A stretch of DNA of 64,000 nucleotides from an uncultured Rhodopila sp. (GTDB lineage Bacteria > Pseudomonadota > Alphaproteobacteria > Acetobacterales > Acetobacteraceae): positions 1 through 64,000 of the forward strand of contig NZ_CAIWTY010000061.1 in the NCBI RefSeq assembly GCF_903915725.1, read 5' to 3'. Shown piece after piece: positions 17,790 to 26,088 of this stretch; position 1 is the first letter of the stretch, and every line of letters begins with the position of its first letter. Position numbers and translations under genes: made by a program. A model generated the notes under the pieces. The model was not told where the DNA came from. It saw nothing but the letters and a program-made list of their open reading frames with translations, and ran no database searches.

Positions 17790-18397
17790 CCGCCGAGAAC
17801 GTCGATCTGGCGATGGTGCTGGCGGTGGATGGCTCCGCCAGCGTCACCTATGAGGAGTTCGGGCTGATCGCGGGCGGCATGGCGGCGGCATTGCGGGACC
17901 CGGCGGTGGTCGAGGGATTGGCCGGGGCCAGTCTGCTCGCGCTGCTGCTGTGGTCCGGCACGGGACAGCAGGACGTCATCACGCCCTGGACCCGCATCGC
18001 GACCGCCGCGGATCTGGCGGCGTTCGCGGATGGCGTGGACAATATGCCGCGGACCGTCAGGGCAGGGGCGACGGCGATCGGGGAGGCGCTGTTGGCCTCA
18101 TTGACCCTGCTGGCGGGCGTGCCGGCGGTTCCCAAGCGCAACATCGTCAACGTCATCGGAGACGGGCGGTCGAACGACGGGATCGCTCCGGGGCCGATAC
18201 GGGACCGCATGGTGACGGGTGGGATCACCATCAACGGTCTGTGCATTCTGCATGAGGAGCCGGACCTGCTGGCGTCCTACACGGATGAGGTTATCGGCGG
18301 CCCCGGGTCGTTCGCCGTCACCTGCCGCGCGTATGCCGATTTCGCCGAGGCGATGCGGCAGAAGCTGACGCGAGAGGTCAGGGGGCCGATCGTCTAG
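17786..18397 (+). CDS. DUF1194 (VWA-like) domain protein, start unclear
   Basis: About 203 residues if read from the CTG that overlaps the MFS stop (CTGA). The opening VDLAMVLAVDGSASVTYEEF has the DxSxS metal-site motif of von Willebrand A folds; later VNVIGDGRSNDG and a threonine-bearing loop complete a MIDAS-like site. This is the DUF1194 family, normally an exported protein with a signal peptide. None is present: the frame upstream is the shadow of the MFS gene and offers no ATG, GTG or TTG at a sensible point. The first such codon is ATG at 17813, inside the first strand. Either a CTG start, or an N-terminally eroded gene kept by translational coupling. Confidence 0.75.
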   Translation: MTAENVDLAMVLAVDGSASVTYEEFGLIAGGMAAALRDPAVVEGLAGASLLALLLWSGTGQQDVITPWTRIATAADLAAFADGVDNMPRTVRAGATAIGEALLASLTLLAGVPAVPKRNIVNVIGDGRSNDGIAPGPIRDRMVTGGITINGLCILHEEPDLLASYTDEVIGGPGSFAVTCRAYADFAEAMRQKLTREVRGPIV

Positions 18398-18734
18398 ACC
18401 TTTTCCGCGTCATGGCCCGGCCATAGTGCCAAGTGTCATGGCCGGACTTGATCCGGCCATCCACGACTTGCGGTGTTCGACCAAGCAAAGTCGTGGATGG
18501 CCGGCACGAGGCCGGCCATGACACTGTGCCGAACTTCAGCGTATCTCGACCCGCACTCTCGCCGCCTGACGGCGGTTTTCCGGCGCCCGGCCCTGCCGCT
18601 ACCCGAGAGGTGATCGCCCCGCCGGCGCGTTCTTCGTAACCTGTCGCGCCTAGAACGATTGTAGCCCTGCGGCCAATCGGCGGACGGATCGTCCGGCGAC
18701 CGCGTCCCATTCACGGACGAAGGCGCACCAGGCC
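18398..18734. other. 337-base spacer carrying a palindromic repeat
   Basis: Holds the palindrome at 18432-18525 and otherwise GC-rich sequence upstream of the AI-2E family gene. No protein-like frame or promoter that I can support. Confidence 0.4.
18432..18525. repeat. Dispersed palindromic (REP/BIME-like) element, copy A
   Basis: Outer arms AGTGTCATGG / CCATGACACT match exactly. Inside are two hairpins built on GGCCGG...CCGGCC, and a central stem pairing CCATCCACGACTT with AAGTCGTGGATGG. This is the most regular copy of a repeat family also present at 19967, 33861, 51212, 51345 and 55178. It lies after the DUF1194 stop and could end transcription or protect mRNA 3' ends. Confidence 0.8.
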
Positions 18735-19928
18735 ATGACCGATGCCTCAACCCCGCCCGCCGAGGACCGGATCGTCGCGGCGGAAACCCGCAGCGAATTC
18801 GTCACCGCGGGCGACCACACCGTTGGCGCGGTGACCGAGAAGAAAACGTTCAAGGCGGCGGCCGAGGACGACGATGACATGCCGCTGCCAACCGATCCGA
18901 AGACGATTTTCCTCGGTGGGCTGTTCACATTCGCGGCGTTGGCGGTGCTGTATATCGCCTCGGAGATCATCCTGCCGCTGGTATTGGCGCTGGTGCTGAA
19001 GATCTTGTTGCAGCCGCTGGTTCGCCTGCTGGAGCGAATCCGCATTCCGCGCGCCGCCGGCGGCATCCTGGCGGTGCTGCTGGTGCTGCTGGCGTTCGCC
19101 GCGACGATCAGCGCGCTGGCCGGGCCGGCCACCGACTGGGCGGCCAGGCTGCCGCAGGCGATTCCAAAACTGCGCGATAGCTTCGGGGTGCTGAAGGGAC
19201 CGATCGATACGGTGCAGCATATGATGCACCAGCTCGACGCGCTGGCCGGCGGCGGGCCCGGCGCGGGGCCTCAGGCCCCGGCGGTGAAGTCGGCCAGCCT
19301 GCTGGGCGCGGTGTTCAGCGGCACCGCCGCGGCGACGACCGGCCTGCTGACCACGCTGCTGATGCTGTTCTACCTGCTGGTCTCAGGCGAAACCTTTCTG
19401 CGGCGCCTTGTGGAGATCCTGCCGCGGTTCAAGGACAAGCGGCAGGCGGTGGAGCTGTCGGCGGATATCGAGCGCAACGTCTCGGCCTACCTGCTGACCG
19501 TGACCTGCATCAACGCGCTTGTCGGGGCCGCCACCGGTTGCGTGATGTGGCTGTGCGGTGTGGCCAATCCGGTGCTGTGGGGGGCCGTCGCCTTCGTGGT
19601 GAATTTCGTGCCGATCCTCGGGCCGATGGTGGGGATCGTGATTTTCCTGATGGCCAGCGTGCTGGCGCTGGGAGTCACCTGGTTCGCCCTGTTGCCCGTT
19701 GGGCTCTATTTGGGCATCCACGTGATCGAGGGCGAGATTGCCACGCCGATGCTGCTGGCGCGCCGGTTCACCATCAATCCGGTGGCGGTCATGCTGGCGC
19801 TGATCTTCTGGTACTGGATGTGGGGCGTGGCCGGGGCTATCCTGGCGGTGCCGTTGCTGGCGATCACCAAGATTATCTGCGACGACCTCCGTCCGTTGCG
19901 CGCGCTTGGCCACCTGCTGGAAGGGTAG
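18735..19928 (+). CDS. AI-2E family transporter (YdiK/PerM-like permease)
   Basis: 397 residues. An acidic soluble N-terminus (about 1-55) is followed by paired hydrophobic segments, the long loop at about 125-190, and four to five C-terminal helices. Family signatures include FVVNFVPILGPMVGIVIFLM (about 290-310) and a final AVPLLAITKIICDDLRPL. Members are integral inner-membrane proteins whose substrate is usually unproven; the AI-2 name is historical. Start ATG 18735 follows a weak AGG. The gene is flanked on both sides by copies of the same palindromic repeat. Confidence 0.9.
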   Translation: MTDASTPPAEDRIVAAETRSEFVTAGDHTVGAVTEKKTFKAAAEDDDDMPLPTDPKTIFLGGLFTFAALAVLYIASEIILPLVLALVLKILLQPLVRLLERIRIPRAAGGILAVLLVLLAFAATISALAGPATDWAARLPQAIPKLRDSFGVLKGPIDTVQHMMHQLDALAGGGPGAGPQAPAVKSASLLGAVFSGTAAATTGLLTTLLMLFYLLVSGETFLRRLVEILPRFKDKRQAVELSADIERNVSAYLLTVTCINALVGAATGCVMWLCGVANPVLWGAVAFVVNFVPILGPMVGIVIFLMASVLALGVTWFALLPVGLYLGIHVIEGEIATPMLLARRFTINPVAVMLALIFWYWMWGVAGAILAVPLLAITKIICDDLRPLRALGHLLEG

Positions 19929-19966
19929 GCGAACGGCGGCACTACTTCGTCTACCGATGGAGATCG

Positions 19967-20027
19967 GCATCCACGCCTTTTCTTTAGTCAAACAAAGGCG
20001 TGGATGGCGGCCCTACGGCCGCCATGA
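19967..20027. repeat. Dispersed palindromic element, copy B
   Basis: A stem pairing GCATCCACGCCTTT with AAAGGCGTGGATG is followed by a second hairpin GGCGGCC-CTAC-GGCCGCC and the shared ending ATGAC. It lies between the convergent AI-2E and ACP genes, where it may act as a two-way terminator. Confidence 0.75.
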
Positions 20028-20077
20028 CGGCGGTGGCCTACACCGCGTTCGGCGAAGGGAACCACCCCGCCCGGCGG

Positions 20078-20323
20078 CTAAGCCGTCTTCGTGCCGACCA
20101 GTCTGGCCAGATCGCCGACGCAGCGGAGGCTGTCGAGTTCGCGGGTGTTGAACTTGATGCCCCACTTCTCCTCGCTCGCCATAATGATCTCGATCTGCTT
20201 GAAGCTGTCCCAGCCCTGTACCTGCTTGGCCGTCAGTTCCGGAGTCAGCACGATATCGTCGCGCAGGAACACGTCGTGGAAGATTTCGGTCAGCGCGGCG
20301 TAGATTTCGGCTTCCGTCGCCAT
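20078..20323 (-). CDS. Acyl carrier protein (discrete, FkbH-associated)
   Basis: 81 residues. The phosphopantetheine attachment site is GWDSFKQIEIIMASEE, serine at about residue 40; the usual DSL is DSF here. Four-helix ACP pattern with an acidic second helix. It starts 4 bases after the stop of the upstream FkbH-like gene and is certainly cotranscribed with it. Housekeeping AcpP is normally next to fabF, so this is more likely a dedicated carrier, for example for a glyceryl group loaded by its partner. Confidence 0.92.
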   Translation of the reverse strand: MATEAEIYAALTEIFHDVFLRDDIVLTPELTAKQVQGWDSFKQIEIIMASEEKWGIKFNTRELDSLRCVGDLARLVGTKTA

Positions 20324-20327
20324 CAGT

Positions 20328-22214
20328 TCAGCCCTCGGTCACGTGAATGAATGTTTCGGCGGGTGTGAACCCCTCCAGATTCAGGACGTTTCGGTTGCCG
20401 CCCGCCTGATCGGTCTCCATAACCGTAAATCCCAGCCTGGCATAGTGATCCTTCACCATGGCATTCTTCTTGGTTGGAATGTACTCGCCGATCAACCGTT
20501 TCGCCCCGAGTTTCAAGGCCTCCCGGGCGATCAGGTTCAGGGTTGTCGGCTCCACCTGCCGTCCCAGCACGCGGCAACTCATGAGCCAGGTGTCGATCAG
20601 CAGGTCCTTGTTGTCCTGCAACCGCCCGATGACGATGGCGATGATGCCGTTGTCGCCGAACCGGTCGGTCAGCCGCAATTGCAGGCCGAACGCATCAGCA
20701 TCCGCCATCACCGCGACCACGTCCTCATCGGTGTAGCGCCGTGTGGTCAGGTTGAACTGGTTGGATTTGTTGATCAACTGCACAATGCGCTGCAGGCCGA
20801 TGCGATCGAAACCTTTCCAGATCAGAGTCATCTCCAGCCCGCGCAGATAGGACGGCAGATCGGTCACCGCCGCCTTCAGCGCGTCGCGCGCCTTGTTGCC
20901 CTGGTACTGGCTGGTCCGGTCGCGGTCATCGTCGGTGACCGCGAGGCCCTCGAAATAGCCGCCATCGGCCAGCGCCACCGGATAGCCTGTGGGATCGTCC
21001 GACACCTCCGGCACCGCGACCATCGGCAGTTCCTGCCGCACCAGGTTGCGCTCGAACGGGTTGTCGTCGATGAAGCACAGCGCATCCAGGCCGATGTTCA
21101 ACTCCTGCGCGATCGCCCGGATATTGTCGGCCTTGTTCTGCCAGTTGGCGACGAAGCTGGCGATGTCGCCGCGCTTCAGCACCATGTCGGGATGTTTCTC
21201 GAACGGCTCCAGCGCGTTCGCCTCGTCGTTCTTGGAGCACACCGCGAGGATCACCCCCCGCCGGCTGAGTTCGCGGGCGTACTCCTGGAACGCGGTGTAG
21301 GCTTCGCCCAGCGGGCTGCCCTGGCCGAGTGCTATGCCCTCCAGCCCGTCATCGCCGATGACGCCGCCCCACAGCGTGTTGTCGAGGTCCATCACCAGGC
21401 ACTTGAAGGACCGTCCCTGCTTCGCCGCTAGCCAACGGCCGACAAGATCGCCGTAGAGCGGCGCGGCGGTGGGCGTCACCTCCTGCTTGGAGCGGTGCCA
21501 CAGCGCCGGGTCGTGCCACTTGCCGATTCCGTCGCGGGCGGCGCGATCGTCCACCGCCAGGATATCGACGGCCTCCTGCTCGGCCATTACGCGGACGGCC
21601 TGGTTCAGCCGGGTTACGAACCAGGCGCGCGAGCCGGGCAGGCGGTGTTCGTTGTTGCCGAGCACCGTCAGATGCACCGGCAGGATCGCCTGCTGGATGA
21701 TCGGGCAGCGGAACGCCTCCCGCGCCAGGCGCCAGGTTTCGCTGATGCGGCCTTGCATCTCCTCCAGCGCGGCATCGGCGGTCGCGGCATCCATGCCGGC
21801 CGTCACGCCGGAGGTCAGGTGATAGGCATCCAGCGCCAGCAGGATCGCCGTCGGCTGGAAGTCGTGCAGCGCGGAATCGCTTTCCGACAGCTCCTGCAAA
21901 TACTGGCCATAGTCGGTTTCATAGGTGTCGATCCAGATGCCGCGGCGCAGGCCGGCGACGCGGATGCCGGGCAGCAGATGCGTCAGCGTGGAGGAGCCGA
22001 GCACCGCGAGCCGCACCTTCTTCGTGGCCAGTGATTCGGGTCCGCACGGCAGCACGCGGCGCACGGTTTCGTCCAGCGCATTGGTCAGGACGAAGTTCAG
22101 CCGGGCGTTCGCCAGGGCGACCGCGGAGTCCCAGGCGGTGGCCGGTTCGGCCGCAAGCGCCCGCAGCCGCTGGCGCCAGTCCGGGATCGCCGGCAGCCAA
22201 TGAAGATCAGTCAC
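20328..22214 (-). CDS. FkbH-like HAD-IIIC family protein
   Basis: 628 residues. An SGNH-like N-terminal domain (about 60-260; VRLAVLGSSTLTHLLPGIRV) precedes a HAD domain of subclass IIIC with the nucleophile motif CLVMDLDNTLWGGVIGDDG (about 285-303) and the later FIDDNPFERNLV. A GNAT-like C-terminal domain follows, about 480-628. FkbH proteins take a glyceryl unit from 1,3-bisphosphoglycerate and load it on an ACP, in tetronate and methoxymalonyl-type pathways, or act in surface glycan modification. GTG at 22214 is preferred: GGAGGA sits just before it, and the 26 upstream codons are unlike the family. Operon with the ACP. Confidence 0.9.
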   Translation of the reverse strand: MTDLHWLPAIPDWRQRLRALAAEPATAWDSAVALANARLNFVLTNALDETVRRVLPCGPESLATKKVRLAVLGSSTLTHLLPGIRVAGLRRGIWIDTYETDYGQYLQELSESDSALHDFQPTAILLALDAYHLTSGVTAGMDAATADAALEEMQGRISETWRLAREAFRCPIIQQAILPVHLTVLGNNEHRLPGSRAWFVTRLNQAVRVMAEQEAVDILAVDDRAARDGIGKWHDPALWHRSKQEVTPTAAPLYGDLVGRWLAAKQGRSFKCLVMDLDNTLWGGVIGDDGLEGIALGQGSPLGEAYTAFQEYARELSRRGVILAVCSKNDEANALEPFEKHPDMVLKRGDIASFVANWQNKADNIRAIAQELNIGLDALCFIDDNPFERNLVRQELPMVAVPEVSDDPTGYPVALADGGYFEGLAVTDDDRDRTSQYQGNKARDALKAAVTDLPSYLRGLEMTLIWKGFDRIGLQRIVQLINKSNQFNLTTRRYTDEDVVAVMADADAFGLQLRLTDRFGDNGIIAIVIGRLQDNKDLLIDTWLMSCRVLGRQVEPTTLNLIAREALKLGAKRLIGEYIPTKKNAMVKDHYARLGFTVMETDQAGGNRNVLNLEGFTPAETFIHVTEG

Positions 22215-22341
22215 GGGTCCTCCGATACGCGGTCCGCCGGAAACATTCTGCGGCGCGGCATCCGGGTACCACTCACGATACGATGAGATCAATTGAAAAG
22301 CCCCGGCAACCGATAGCCCCGGTATGGGGATCGTCGCGTCA

Positions 22342-23742
22342 TTACAAATGCGGCGGTCTCAATTTCACCCCCGCGGCATCGAACGCTCGAAACAGGTCAA
22401 TGCGTTCGGCCTGGCGCAGCGGACGCAATGGCAAGCGCACCCGATCGCATCCGGGGCGGCCGAGATGCCGGGCGAGTAGCGCCTTCAGGGCGGGAACCAT
22501 GGGACGCGAGCGGAGCGCCTTGGACACCGTTTCCACCGCGCGGTGGATGTCCTGGCCCGGAGCCGGCCAGGACGGGTCTATCACTTGCCTGCACGGACGG
22601 CCGAGCAGGTTGGCCCCGGGGCTTATCAACCCGGAACCACCCGCGTTGACCAGATCGCCCAGCATCGTTTCGTCGGTCGTGTAGACTTCGAAGCGGGAGC
22701 CGCTGAAGCGGTCAAGCGCCGCCAGCCCCAACTTGCAGCCTGCGGTCTCGTCGCGGATGCCTGTCAGTCGCTCGGGCACCTGTTGCATGAATGCTTCGAA
22801 CGCTGTCAGGCAGGCGTCGATCGCACGGTGGCCTACGGAGAAAGACAGGTAGACGCTGAGGGCGGCAGGGAGACGCAGAATGAGGTCTCGCGTCGCATCG
22901 GGGATGACATCGCGGGGCATCATTTTCCCGGATGCCGCTACGGAGACAAGCACCCCGCGAATACCAAGCTCGCCGGCATGCTCCGCAACGCGAACCACAT
23001 CGGCGAAACCGGCTGTTCCGATGCCGAGCAGTATTTTCGATGGCGGCACGCCCCGCTCAACAAGCCCTTCCAGAAGAACCGAACGTTCACGTAACGTCAG
23101 GGTGGCGGCCTCGCCGGTCTTGTCGAGGATTGCCAGGCTGTGACAACCGTTGCTCAACAGCCAGAAGCAATGGTCCGCCATCAGGTCGCGATCGATCTGT
23201 CCCGAGGCATCGAAGAAGGTCGGAACGCACGCGCTGATCCCGCCAAACATCGCCGTGCGCCAACGAAGATGCCGCTCATGTTGGAAAGGCTGCGCCGGCC
23301 AATCCACGGTATGGAACTCCATGAAGCCAGCCTTGGTATCGGGTATTGCACGGCCGGCGACGGAAATCCCGGCCTCGCGCACCGAAGCCGCGCGGCCGGA
23401 CACCAAGGGGTGCCACCACTCCAGGTCTCGTGCTTCATGGACCATGCGATAAGCACAGGTTGAGGGCAACTCGAGATCAAAGATGTTCTCTGCTGTGTGC
23501 AGATTGCAGATTACGGGCAGATTGAGCCGGTTCGGATAGTCCTTGCAATGGCCGGTGGCGGTGTCCAAAATTTTGCAGGCCACATCTAAGGAATAGATTT
23601 TCAGTGTATCGTCCGCCTTGATCTTTTGCAGGCAACACCTTCCGCATCCGTCGCATAGCGAATCCCATTCCGCCGCGGTCATCTCGTCAAGCCGCTTGCG
23701 CTGCCAAAATGGTCGCGGGTCGGGGGCACTACATGCGGTCAA
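22342..23742 (-). CDS. Fusion of a YcgN-type cysteine-cluster protein and a DapA-fold domain
   Basis: 466 residues in one uninterrupted frame, TTG start with AAGGAA 8 bases upstream. Residues 10-155 are a complete UPF0260/YcgN protein: FWQRKRLDEMTAAEWDSLC, the cluster CDGCGRCC (Cys30, 33, 36, 37), further cysteines at 56, 66, 79 and 96, STCAYRMVHE, and the family-ending HTVDWP. Residues 164-466 follow the dihydrodipicolinate synthase/N-acetylneuraminate lyase barrel: FGGISACVPTFFDASGQID, LDKTGEAATLTLRERSVLLE, ILLGIGTAG and SGLISPGANL. By eye the catalytic lysine of GIKEA is Arg330 (GIRDET), and the TTGE threonine pair is KTGE; a tyrosine remains near 298. A Schiff-base aldolase activity is therefore doubtful. 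I know of no such fusion. Confidence 0.85.
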   Translation of the reverse strand: MTACSAPDPRPFWQRKRLDEMTAAEWDSLCDGCGRCCLQKIKADDTLKIYSLDVACKILDTATGHCKDYPNRLNLPVICNLHTAENIFDLELPSTCAYRMVHEARDLEWWHPLVSGRAASVREAGISVAGRAIPDTKAGFMEFHTVDWPAQPFQHERHLRWRTAMFGGISACVPTFFDASGQIDRDLMADHCFWLLSNGCHSLAILDKTGEAATLTLRERSVLLEGLVERGVPPSKILLGIGTAGFADVVRVAEHAGELGIRGVLVSVAASGKMMPRDVIPDATRDLILRLPAALSVYLSFSVGHRAIDACLTAFEAFMQQVPERLTGIRDETAGCKLGLAALDRFSGSRFEVYTTDETMLGDLVNAGGSGLISPGANLLGRPCRQVIDPSWPAPGQDIHRAVETVSKALRSRPMVPALKALLARHLGRPGCDRVRLPLRPLRQAERIDLFRAFDAAGVKLRPPHL

Positions 23743-23810
23743 GATGAAATTTCCTTCTGCGTCTGCAATATGCCCTCAGTGATACAGCATCGTTCCTCGC
23801 AATGCCGGTT

Positions 23811-23851
23811 TCAAAAAAAAACCAGGACCCCGTGAAGGGTCCTGGCTCCGT
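23811..23851 (-). terminator. Rho-independent terminator of the Hint gene, copy 2
   Basis: On the minus strand the sequence reads CCAGGACCC, loop TTCACG, GGGTCCTGG, then nine T residues. A 9-base-pair GC stem with a T tract is a textbook intrinsic terminator, 25 bases past the Hint stop codon. It is the only clear one in the window. Confidence 0.9.
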
Positions 23852-23875
23852 GACGGCGTTTTGCCGTGGTAGCAA

Positions 23876-24931
23876 TCAGGCGACGAGGCGAGCCTTGTCG
23901 TCATACAGCGGATACTGGTCGACCGGCGTGCAGCAAACGGTCAACATCGTTGCGCCGGTAACGTTTTCCCACGGGATGGTTGCCGTGCCGTCAGTCCAGC
24001 GCGAGATCGACTTGCCCTGGCCTTCAACGTCGTACCAACCGTCCTGCAGACCGGGATGGTCGGCAGAGAGAATAGTTTCGGCATTTTCCGAACGGATGGC
24101 TATCCAATTGACGCAAACGCCGAGGCGGCGCGTGTCACGGTTGGTGGCCAACATCTTGTCGGAAGGGATGCAGAAGCGCGACGCCAGGGTGACGGAGGAG
24201 ACACCCGCCGGCACCATGAACACGTAGCGGGAGTCGCGCGCCGATGTCGGCACGATCACCTCGCCATCCGCGACGAGGCGGATGTCGGCGTTCTCAACCG
24301 TGATGATTTCCGGGATCGCAAAGCCGATCGAGACGGAACGGTCGGCCAGGCGGGTCCAGATCGCCTCGACCTCGGTTGCGTTCGCCAGCGGCGCGCAGGC
24401 ATCAGTCAGCCAACGTTCAGAGTGCGCGTCGAACTTGAAGGTCGGGTGCAGTTGCCGCGGTGCGCCGGAATTGTCGAACACGCTGCGATTGCCGGTATCG
24501 AGGTAGCTCTCGGCAGCAGTGTTCTCAGCGAGCAGGATACCGTGTTTTTCCAGCTCGAGGTGATAGTAGGTGAACGGGGCGTGTGCGCGCTCACTGACGA
24601 TAGATCCGCCGTTGACCAGCAACTTGGCCGCGACGCACCGGTCGTCAAGGATCAGGCAATGCTCGGGCGAGAGAAACAAGTCCCGAACCGGCTCGTTCTC
24701 GGCAATCGCACCCGCACGGATGCGGATGGGCGCAGCGTCCTCAACATAGGCATGAGAAGACAGATCGACGGCAGTAAAGCCGATCCACTTCACAGGCTCC
24801 ATGACCTCCTCACCGCCCCGGATCACCGCGACCGCGTCACCTGCGGATATCGTTTCGACAGCTTGTTCGCCGCGGGCTGTCCGGATCCGGACACCTTGCA
24901 TATAGCAGCCGCCGCTATGACCATTACTCAT
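23876..24931 (-). CDS. Hint-domain protein (Hedgehog/intein type), copy 2
   Basis: 351 residues, highly similar to the protein at 934-2019 across its length. The Hint nucleophile position is Cys9 (GGCYMQGVRIRTARGEQAV) and SPEHCL is at about 88-93. The same blocks recur: GGSIVSER, HAPFTYYHLEL, AESYLDTGNR, SRFCIPSDKM and NWIAIRS. The leader before Cys9 is only eight residues, whereas copy 1 has eighteen. GAGGA 7 bases before ATG supports the start. Second gene of a unit with the PEP-CTERM gene 38 bases upstream; an intrinsic terminator follows. Confidence 0.9.
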   Translation of the reverse strand: MSNGHSGGCYMQGVRIRTARGEQAVETISAGDAVAVIRGGEEVMEPVKWIGFTAVDLSSHAYVEDAAPIRIRAGAIAENEPVRDLFLSPEHCLILDDRCVAAKLLVNGGSIVSERAHAPFTYYHLELEKHGILLAENTAAESYLDTGNRSVFDNSGAPRQLHPTFKFDAHSERWLTDACAPLANATEVEAIWTRLADRSVSIGFAIPEIITVENADIRLVADGEVIVPTSARDSRYVFMVPAGVSSVTLASRFCIPSDKMLATNRDTRRLGVCVNWIAIRSENAETILSADHPGLQDGWYDVEGQGKSISRWTDGTATIPWENVTGATMLTVCCTPVDQYPLYDDKARLVA

Positions 24932-24969
24932 TTTTTGTCCTCATGCTGAAAAATGCTTCGATCCCGCGC

Positions 24970-25647
24970 TCAGGCGGCCTTACGGCGGCGCAGCAGGCCC
25001 AGACCCGCGAAGCCCATTCCGAGCAGCGCGATCGAAGCGGGTTCCGGCACGACGGACAATTCATAGGGCCCATAGCCGGGACCGTTAGCGTAGGTAACGA
25101 CCGGCCCGGTAGTCGAGCCATCGAGGTAATTGCTGATATAGCCCTGGCCGGCCGTGCCGATACCGCTGGCATCGCCAATATATTGCCACTCGACCGACGA
25201 GCCTGTGCCGGCGACCAACGCCACCCAATATTCGCCATTGGTGCTGACGCTGGTGTTTTCCACATTGAACGAAATGGGATTGTCGGCAGCGGTCAGCGAC
25301 GAGTCCGATACGGTCCCGAGGAGTTGGCTGCCGGCGGTGCTTCCGCCGACGAAGGCTGCGATCGGATTTCCCGCAACGCCGAGGCTTCCACCGCTATTGT
25401 CGTCCGGCACGAGGTAGACTGATGAGATGCCTCCGTCGCCCGCATTTCCGGCCGTCAGGTCCAACGTCACGGTGAAAGAGTTGATCGGCGAGTAGAACGA
25501 GACGCCCATCACGGTGGTGGCGTCACCGGCCGGGCCATCAGTGCCCGAAAACGTTCCGAAGTTGATCGTATCGTAGATGGTGCCGGCGTGTGCGACGTTC
25601 GCTGACAGCAGCGCCATGGCGCTGAAAGCGAGAATTCGGGACTTCAT
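24970..25647 (-). CDS. PEP-CTERM sorting domain protein, copy 2
   Basis: 225 residues. Signal peptide MKSRILAFSAMALLSANVAHA, then a glycine/serine/threonine-rich beta domain with STNGEYWVALVAGTGSSVEW, then the C-terminal signal VVPEPASIALLGMGFAGLGL and RRRKAA. ATG at 25647 is chosen over a longer frame to 25797 because AGGAGAG precedes it and it starts the signal peptide exactly. The body resembles copy 1 near GEYWV and the G-I-G-T-A-G-Q-G-Y-I stretch. Exported and probably anchored by an exosortase encoded elsewhere. Confidence 0.92.
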   Translation of the reverse strand: MKSRILAFSAMALLSANVAHAGTIYDTINFGTFSGTDGPAGDATTVMGVSFYSPINSFTVTLDLTAGNAGDGGISSVYLVPDDNSGGSLGVAGNPIAAFVGGSTAGSQLLGTVSDSSLTAADNPISFNVENTSVSTNGEYWVALVAGTGSSVEWQYIGDASGIGTAGQGYISNYLDGSTTGPVVTYANGPGYGPYELSVVPEPASIALLGMGFAGLGLLRRRKAA

Positions 25648-26088
25648 GACCGCTCTCCTGAAAAAATTAGCCAACTCCCTGGATGCAAGCGACGGGCCAC
25701 GGCGAAAAACCCAACCATTATAATAACATGGTATCGTGCCACCGGTCAGATAACGCAAACGTGTAAAGTATTCCGACACTGCCGAACGCGGTCTCACCCA
25801 TGTGCCAGGATAAGCGCTGCGGTGTTGTCGTCACACCATGCGGCCAACGGGCGAAGCGAGCGGCGCCGGTGGGATCTGGCGCAAGATCCCGTGTTTCTCC
25901 GTTCCCGCCGATCGGCGCTTTTACGGTTTCAGCGGTCCAGCCGGTGCGTCAATCTCGCGCGTGTCGGAAAACTTTACACTTTGGGTCGCGGCGTTCGGCG
26001 CCAGGCGACCGCTCGGCCCCGGACAGGCAACGGGGCACGCAGCCCGGCCTTTCAGGCCAGCGAGCGGATGGACAGTCGAGTACTCAAT
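25648..26088. other. 441-base spacer upstream of PEP-CTERM copy 2
   Basis: Probably carries the promoter of the PEP-CTERM/Hint unit near its left end and the 3' end region of yihY at its right end. Open frames here have no ribosome binding site or family resemblance. Confidence 0.4.
25717..25722 (-). promoter_or_regulatory. Candidate -10 element of the PEP-CTERM/Hint unit 2
   Basis: On the minus strand an exact TATAAT lies 70 bases upstream of the PEP-CTERM start, in a locally AT-rich stretch. No good -35 hexamer is found at 16-18 bases, so the call is weak. Confidence 0.3.
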
